Assembly (NCBI GenBank): GCA_005784505.1
Contig: VCAZ01000166.1
Location: 682,001 to 746,000, forward strand
DNA: 64,000 nt
Reading direction: 5' to 3'
Source: Bagarius yarrelli
Lineage: Eukaryota > Chordata > Actinopteri > Siluriformes > Sisoridae
In this document: piece by piece, positions 57,826 to 64,000 of the stretch
How positions within the stretch are numbered: the stretch's first letter is position 1
Layout of the letters: each line of letters starts with the position of its first letter
Program-made: the position numbers and the translations under genes
Notes under the pieces: model-generated
Told to the model about the DNA's origin: nothing
Database searches by the model: none
The model's input: only the letters and a program-made list of their open reading frames with translations

Positions 57826-59810
57826 TTTTTCAGGAATCCTGTGAGATGGTAAACAAACTCTCTATTAAACACATTATTGGGACAAGACAGGGGAAAAATG
57901 TCAATGGAGATTAGGTGGGACCAGGAAGTGTAATAACACTATGATACCCAACTTTATAAACAAATATATAAATAAACAGTATATTTGAGTTATACACTTG
58001 AGTCTAGTTGCCCTGCGGCGTTTGTCCTGTATTATGAGTTGTGCAGAATTTATGCACCTAAATTCTGATTAGGTAGAACTCACTGCCATCATTGGTTTGA
58101 TTGGTTTAATACCGTCAGGTGTGTGATGTATGTTTAGGATGTATTAGTGTTATGTTAGGATTAGTGTGTTTTTAGTGTATGTGTTGGTAAGAGTGTGTAT
58201 GGCAGTCAGGGATCAGATATTGGTATAAACTGATTCTCTAAATTTCTTGTGTATTTAATGTCTGGTACTAGATTATGTAGTAAACATATGAGCACCAGGA
58301 GTTTGTCTTTCGCGCTCCCTCTCTTTTTTTTTTTTTTAGCCCCGCATTTTTTTTGTATCTTTTGCTGTTTTTCCTCAATGAACAGTCTCATATTTAAATT
58401 CATGGACTAATTCTTTCGATTGTGTTTACACCCGATTAAGACTATTGTCTTTACTTCCATAGAAAAGGGTCCCTGCTTTTCCTTCCTCACAGACAGACAC
58501 TGCTTCCCGTTTTGCTTTCGCAGGACACATATTACTAGAATTAGTTTTCCTGAACACCGACTGCAGTTTCTCTTTGTGATTGCTTAGAATTCTGCAAAGC
58601 CTCTCGCGTCCCTCCTCCTTCCGTAAACTGCCACTTACTAAAAAACTTGCCAGCCGCAATCAAGACACCTACTTCTAAATAATTACCCCCCCCCCATCCT
58701 TTCTGGAGACTTCTCATGTTTTTTTGATTCGTCTCATGAAGAGAACTTTGCTTTTCTATTGCTTACAGATGGCGTCTTTTATAGTCTGAACCCGCAGCCC
58801 AATGCATTTCAGTGCAGGCTGCCTAACAGCACGTCCCGCTTACTCTTAAATAAGACAAAGCATGCAGCATCTCCCTCTCTTACACACATATATTGATCTC
58901 TGAGACCTGCCATGCAACAGAAACACTATGTTGAAGCTTGCAACGGTTTCAAAGCGTGTCTTGCAGAATTCTCCGCCACAAACGTTCATCTATCACTCTT
59001 CCCTGCGAAGGACGCCTGAGTCACAGGGGAATGCAAAAGTTCTGAATGGCGCAGAGCAATTTTTCAGGCCGCTCGCCCTTAAACCGCACTCCCTCAGACG
59101 TATTAGCCTGCTGCGGGCTGCACCGGGGCTGCATTTCCACTTCCAAGACATAACCGCCTGGAGATGTATGCTACATTTATTACCGTGGATGGAAAAAAGG
59201 AGCAGCGATAATAAAGTCAACCCACACTCACGCAGTCTCACCTTGAAAACATAGTCCTTCCCCCCAACCCCCTGACCAAGCAGAGATGGAGTTTAAATGT
59301 GTCTGGTTAAGGTCAGGGTTGTCTGTATTTATGAGATGTGGATGATTAAGGGTTTGTCGGAAAGCTTTCCTGGATATTTGGTTAATATCGATAGTCCTTC
59401 TCCATGCAGATCTTATCTGCTGCCGTACACCATTATCTCCCACCTCCATATTGACCAGCAGCGCTTCTCACAGCACGACCCGGTCAATAGCACGCTATTC
59501 TGCTACCCTTTCCATGCCCTGTGTCTGTGTGGGGGTGTGTTATTGTATTTGTGTGTGTGTTAGGGAGGGGAGGGGTGTCATCATAAATGTGTTAGTATGT
59601 GTCTTAGTGTACAAGTGTTTTTGTATGTATGTATACTGTATATTTGTCCGTCATTGTGTACGTGATGTTTGTGCTATCGTGAGTGTGTGTATGTGTTTGT
59701 GTTATTAGAAGTGTTTGTTAGTATGTTATTGCATGCGCTCCTGTTGGTGTGTTGTAAGTGTTGGTGTGATTGGCTTAGTGTGTGTATGTTTATTTGTCTT
59801 TGCGTGTGGG
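57826..59810. other. Intronic sequence with unique-looking blocks
   Basis: The block 58890-59250 is GC-richer and non-repetitive, followed by GT-rich DNA that grades into the minisatellite at 59.5-59.8 kb. No exon recognised. Confidence 0.5.
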
Positions 59811-62800
59811 TTTGTGTGGGATAATGTTAAGATAGTGTTGGTTTGCATGTAATAGTGTTGGTTTGTGTGTAATAGAGTTGAAATAGTGTTGATTTCTGTG
59901 TGAGCGTTGAGATGTGGTGTTTTGTGTGGGGATAGTGTTGGTTCGTGTTGATAGTGTTGGCGTGTGTAATAATGCTCTGTTACTGTTGGTTTTTGTGTAC
60001 AATTGTTGGTTTGTGTGGGAATGTTGAGCTACTGTTGGTTCGTGTTGGGATAGTGTTGGTTTGTGTGGGATAGTGTTGGTTTGTGTGGAATAGTGTTGGT
60101 TTGTGTGGGATAGTTGTTTTTGTGGAAGTGTTTTGGTTGTGTAGGGCTTTGTGTGGGATAGTGTGGGCTTTGTGTGGAATAGTTAGTGTGGGCTTTGTGT
60201 GGGAATAGTGTGGGCTTTGTGTGGAATAGTGTGGGCTTTGTGTGGAATAGTGTGGGCTTTGTGTGGAATAATGTTTGGTTTTGTGTGGGATAGTGTTGGT
60301 TTTGTTTAAGATAGTTTGGATGATAGTGTTTGGGATAGTGTTTTTTGTGAGAGTGAGTGTTGTTTTTACGTGAGGTAATGTTGGCTTTGTGTGGGATAGT
60401 GTTGGTTTTGTGTTTGGATAGTGTTGGTTTGTGTGGGATAGTGTTGGTTTTGTGTGGGATAGTGTTGGTTTTGTCTAAGATAGTTTAGGATAGTGTTGGG
60501 ATAGTGTTGTTTTTATGTGGGATAATGTTGGCTTTTGTGTGGAATATTGTTGGTTTTTTGTGTGGGATAGTGTTGGTTTTGTTTAGGATACTGTTTGGAT
60601 AGTGTTTTTTGTGAGAGTGTTGGTTTTGTGTGGGATAATGTTGGTTTTGTGTGGGATAATGTTGGCTTTGTGTAGAATAATATTGGTTTTGTGTGTTTGG
60701 ATAGTGTTGGCTTTGTGTGGGATAATGTTGGCTTTGTGTGGAATAGTGTGGGCTTTGTGTGGAATAGTGTGGGCTTTGTGTGGAATAATGTTGGTTTTGT
60801 TTAAGATAGTTTGGGAGATAGTGTTGGGATAGTGTTTTTTGTGAGAGTGTTGTTTTTTGTACGTGAGGTAATGTTGGCTTTGTGGTGGGATAGTGTTGGT
60901 TTGTGTTTGGATAGTGTTGGTTTTGTGTGGGATAAATGTTGGTTTTGGTGTGGGATAATGTTGGTTTTGTGTGGGTTTGGGGTTATAGTGTTGGTTTTGT
61001 CTAAGATAGTTTAGGATAGTGTTGGGATAGTGTTTGTTTTTATGTGGGGATAATGTTGGCTTTGTGTGGAATTTGTTGGTATTGTTGGTTTTGTGTGGGA
61101 TAGTGTTGGTTTTGTTTAGGATACTGTTTGGATAGTGTTTTTTTGTAAGAGTGTTGGTTTTGTGTGGGATAATGTTGGTTTGTGTGTGGGATGTTGGTGT
61201 GTTGGATAATGTTGGTTTTGTTTAGGATAGTGTTTTGGATAGTGTTTTTTGTGAGAAAGTGTTTGGTTTTGTGTGTGGATGATAATGTTGGTTTTTTGTA
61301 TTGGGATAGTGTTGGTTTTGTTTAGGATAGTGTTTTGTGCGGGATAGTGTTGGTTTTGTGTGGGATAATGTTGGCTTTATGTAGAATAATATTGGTTTTG
61401 TGTGGGATAGTGTTTAGTTTGTGTTTGGATAGTGTTGGTTTTGTCTAAGATAGTTTAGGATAGTGTTGGGATAGTGTTGTTTTTATGTGGGATAATGTTG
61501 GCTTTGTGTGGAATAGTGTTGGTTTTGTGTGGGATAGTGTTGGTTTTGTTTAGGATACTGTTTGGATAGTGTTTTTTTGTGAGAGTGTTGGTTTTGTGTG
61601 GTGATAATGTTGGTTTTGTTTAGGATAGTGTTTGGATAGTGTTTTTTTGTGAGAAAGTGTTGGTTTTGTGTGGGATAAGTGTTGGTTTTGTGTGGGATAA
61701 TGTTGGCTTTGTGTGGAATAGTGTTGGCTTGTGTGGGATAATGTTGGTTTTGTTTAGGATAGTGTTGGGATGTGTTTTTTGTGTGAGAAAGTGTTGGTTT
61801 TGTGTGGGATAATGTTGGTTTTGTGTGGGATAATATTGGTTTTGTGTTTGGATAGTGGCTTTTGGCTTTGTGTGGGATAATGTTGGCTTTGTGTGGAATA
61901 ATGTTGGCTTTGTGTGGGATAATGTTGGCTTTGTGTGGATAATGTTGGGCTTTGTGTGAATGGAATAATGTTGGTTTTGTGTGCAATAATGTTGGATTTT
62001 GTGTAGAATAATATTGGTTTTGTGTTTGGATAGTGTTGGTTTTTGTGTGGGATAATGTTGGCTTTGTGTGGGATAGTGTTGGTTTTGTGTGGGGATAGTG
62101 TTGGTTTTTGTGTGGGATAGGTGTTGGGATAGTGTTTTGTTTGAGATAGTGTTGGTTTTGTGTGGGATAATGTTGGGCTTTGTGTAGAATAATATTGGTT
62201 TTGTGTTTGGATAGTGTTGGTTTGTGTTTGGATAGTGGTTGGTTTGTGTGGGATAATGTTGGTTTTGTCTAACATAGTTTAGGATAGTGTTTTGTTTGTG
62301 ATAGTGTTGGTTTTGTGTGGGATAGTGTTGGCTTTGTGTTGGATAGTGTTGGCTTTGTGTGGGGGATAGTGTTGGCTTTGTGTGGGATAGTGTTGGCTTT
62401 GTGTGGGATAGTGTTTTTTTGGTTTTGTGTGGGATAGTGTTTTGTGTGGGAGAATGATATGTTGGTTTTTGTGTGGGATAATGTTGGTTTTGTGTGGGAT
62501 AATGTTGGTTTTGTGTGGGTTTGATTTGTGTGGTGGGATTTGTGTGGGATAGTGTTGGGATAGTGTTGTTGTTTGAGATAGTGTTGGTTTTGTGGGCGGG
62601 ATAATGTTGGGATAGTGTTGGTTTTGTGTGGGATAGTGTTGGCTTTGTGTGGGATAGTGTTGGCTTTGTGTGGGATAATGTTGGCTTTGTGTGGGATAAT
62701 GTTGGCTTTGTGTGGATGATTGATAATGTTGGTTTTGTGTGGGATAATGTTGGTTTTGTGTGGGATAGTGTTGGGATAGGGTTTTGTGTGGGATAGTGTT

Positions 62801-63320
62801 GGTTTTGTGTGGGATAATGTTGGCTTTGTGTAGAATAATATTGGTTTTGTGTTTGGATAGTGGTTGGTTTGGTGTTTGGATAGTGTTGGTTTTGTGTGGG
62901 ATAATGTTGGTTTTGTCTAACATAGTTTAGGATAGTGTTTTGTGTGGGATAGTGTTGGTTTTGTGTGGGATAGTGTTGGTTTTGTGTGGGATAGTGTTGG
63001 TTTTGTGTGGGATAATGTTGGCTTTGTGTGGGATAGTGTTGGCTTTGTGTGGGATAATGTTGGCTTTGTGTGGGATAGTGTTGGTTTTGTGTGGGATAGT
63101 GTTGGGATAGTGTTTTGTTTGAGATAGTGTTGGTTTTGTGTGGGATAATGTTGGTTTTGTGTGGGATAATGTTGGCTTTGTGTGGGATAGTGTTGGCTTT
63201 GTGTGGGATAGTGTTGGGATAGTGTTTTGTTTGAGATAGTGTTGGTTTTGTGCGGGATAATGTTGGGAAAGTGTTGGTTTTGTGTTCGATAGTATGGGAT
63301 AGTGATGGTTTGTCTGTGAT
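59811..63320. repeat. Large GT-rich minisatellite (about 21-bp unit), intronic
   Basis: About 3.5 kb of tandem units close to GATAGTGTTGGTTTTGTGTGG (21 shown) with regular variants: GGCTTT for GGTTTT, AATG for AGTG, and longer units with TTTAGGATAGTG or TTTTTTGTGAGAG. The plus strand is almost free of C. Units of about 21 bp keep reading frames open on both strands, which creates long but meaningless ORFs (minus-strand HKANIIP-type repeats). Larger blocks of about 440-650 bp are themselves duplicated. It lies in ephrin-A intron 1. Confidence 0.92.
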
Positions 63321-64000
63321 AATGGATGGACGGGTGAAAGGATGGACAGATTAAGCTGTAGGGAGGAGGTTTTTTCTTTCTGCTCCTTCTTTTGAAAAAT
63401 AAAAAGCCCTTTCTTAAATCATCTGAAAATAAAGGGTGTGAACATGTAGAATTGCACTACGTTGTTGTTCTGAACAGAAAATGGCCACCTTTACCATGTT
63501 TACCCAAGCTTTGACCCTTACCCCAGCATCTCCCTGGTCCTGGCCCTCACAAGGAATCATAGACTTGCTGTGGTAAGTGCATGTTGATTGGTCCTGTGCC
63601 ATTCAGAGGTGTTCTCTGGCTCCACAGGGGGCTTTTCTGACTGTTTCTACGTGTCTGACTGAGCCTTGTTTCTCAGGTGCCCTCTATAGGGTTTGTTGTC
63701 AATGGATGCAAACCGTTTCTTTGCTCTTTTGTTCTAAAAGTGATTCCTGACAGGTTTTAGAGTTTAGCGCGAACTCCAAGCACGCGTACGCTTTCTCTCC
63801 GTTTGAGAGAACTGAATTCGGATGAGCTGTCGAGGTATCACCGTCTTTGTGAAATGATATTCGAGCAAAACCGAAAGGAATCCGGCGAGATATTCTATTT
63901 GCACCGTGACCTGTCATGGGGATCAATTTTCAATTGCTGATCAACTCTGTTTCATTGGTCCAACTCTTTTCCCCTTTTATAAAAAAAAAAAAATGCAAGA
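63321..64000. other. Intronic sequence after the minisatellite
   Basis: Non-repetitive to the end. The part 63690-63940 has CpGs and looks like a candidate noncoding element. No ephrin exon seen. Confidence 0.5.

Larger units (their letters stand above)
52931..64000 (+). other. Ephrin-A intron 1, 5' part (runs off window)
   Basis: It begins with the GTAAAG donor directly after the ephrin-A exon. I found no stretch in 53-64 kb encoding the next conserved ephrin segment (Asn-Asp-Tyr-Leu-Asp followed by Cys-Pro-His-Tyr), so intron 1 is at least about 11 kb. It carries a (CA)n repeat right after the donor, an (ATC)n repeat, an internally deleted Tc1-like element, GT-rich DNA and a 3.5-kb minisatellite. 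Several non-repetitive blocks lie between them. Confidence 0.75.

Noticed and set aside
61483..62923. Three long minus-strand ORFs (167-214 codons) with HKANIIP-like repeats
   Set aside because: They are translations of the minisatellite, whose unit of about 21 bp keeps frames open. Many frames and both strands show the same effect and there is no gene context.

Overview
This window looks like a piece of a ray-finned (teleost) fish chromosome. It is AT-rich and packed with (CA)n, (GA)n, (TA)n and (GATA)n microsatellites. Its dispersed repeats are of teleost type: Tc1-like DNA transposons, an RTE-like LINE, an L2-like LINE, a DIRS-type tyrosine-recombinase retroelement, a Ty3/gypsy retroelement, several tRNA-headed SINE families and hAT-like MITEs. 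The SINE and MITE types would fit an otophysan such as a catfish, but the sequence alone does not settle the species. There are no operons, ribosome binding sites, CRISPR arrays or other prokaryotic features.

The only host coding sequence I recognise is one exon. Positions 52797-52930 (+) encode a signal peptide followed by the start of an ephrin-A receptor-binding domain (KRHLVYWNSTNS) and end in a strong splice donor (AG|GTAAAG). It is the first coding exon of an ephrin-A gene, the GPI-anchored ligand of Eph receptor kinases. Upstream lies a promoter-like stretch (about 51.94-52.3 kb) with GC-box, inverted CCAAT and CRE-like motifs, and a leader with several upstream ORFs. Everything after 52930 (at least 11 kb) would be intron 1; exon 2 is not in the window. 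The 52 kb upstream has no recognisable host exon and reads as a gene desert.

Layout: 0-8 kb, AT-rich DNA with microsatellites, a fold-back element, a LINE 3' end and MITEs. 8-13 kb, two SINEs, a Tc1 transposase relic, and a 600-bp GATA array. 13-21 kb, a DIRS recombinase relic, a MITE, an L2-like LINE and a 2.7-kb RTE-like LINE. 24-27.9 kb, a decayed Ty3/gypsy element. 29-33.5 kb, SINEs. 34.2-35.2 kb, a TA repeat and a very long polypurine tract. 37.4-40 kb, a hAT-like MITE carrying a SINE, then a degenerate telomere-like array. 42-50.4 kb, SINEs, LINE tails and nested repeats. 52-53 kb, ephrin-A promoter and exon 1. 56.2-57.3 kb, an internally deleted Tc1. 59.8-63.3 kb, a large intronic GT-rich minisatellite of about 21-bp units with higher-order duplications.

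Several non-repetitive blocks (near 15.2, 21.3, 32.8, 41.4, 43.4, 43.7, 58.9 and 63.8 kb) look compositionally like conserved noncoding elements. With the ephrin gene they suggest a regulatory landscape around a developmental gene. This is inference: conservation cannot be judged from one sequence. Almost all other open reading frames are artefacts of microsatellites, the minisatellite or transposon debris.
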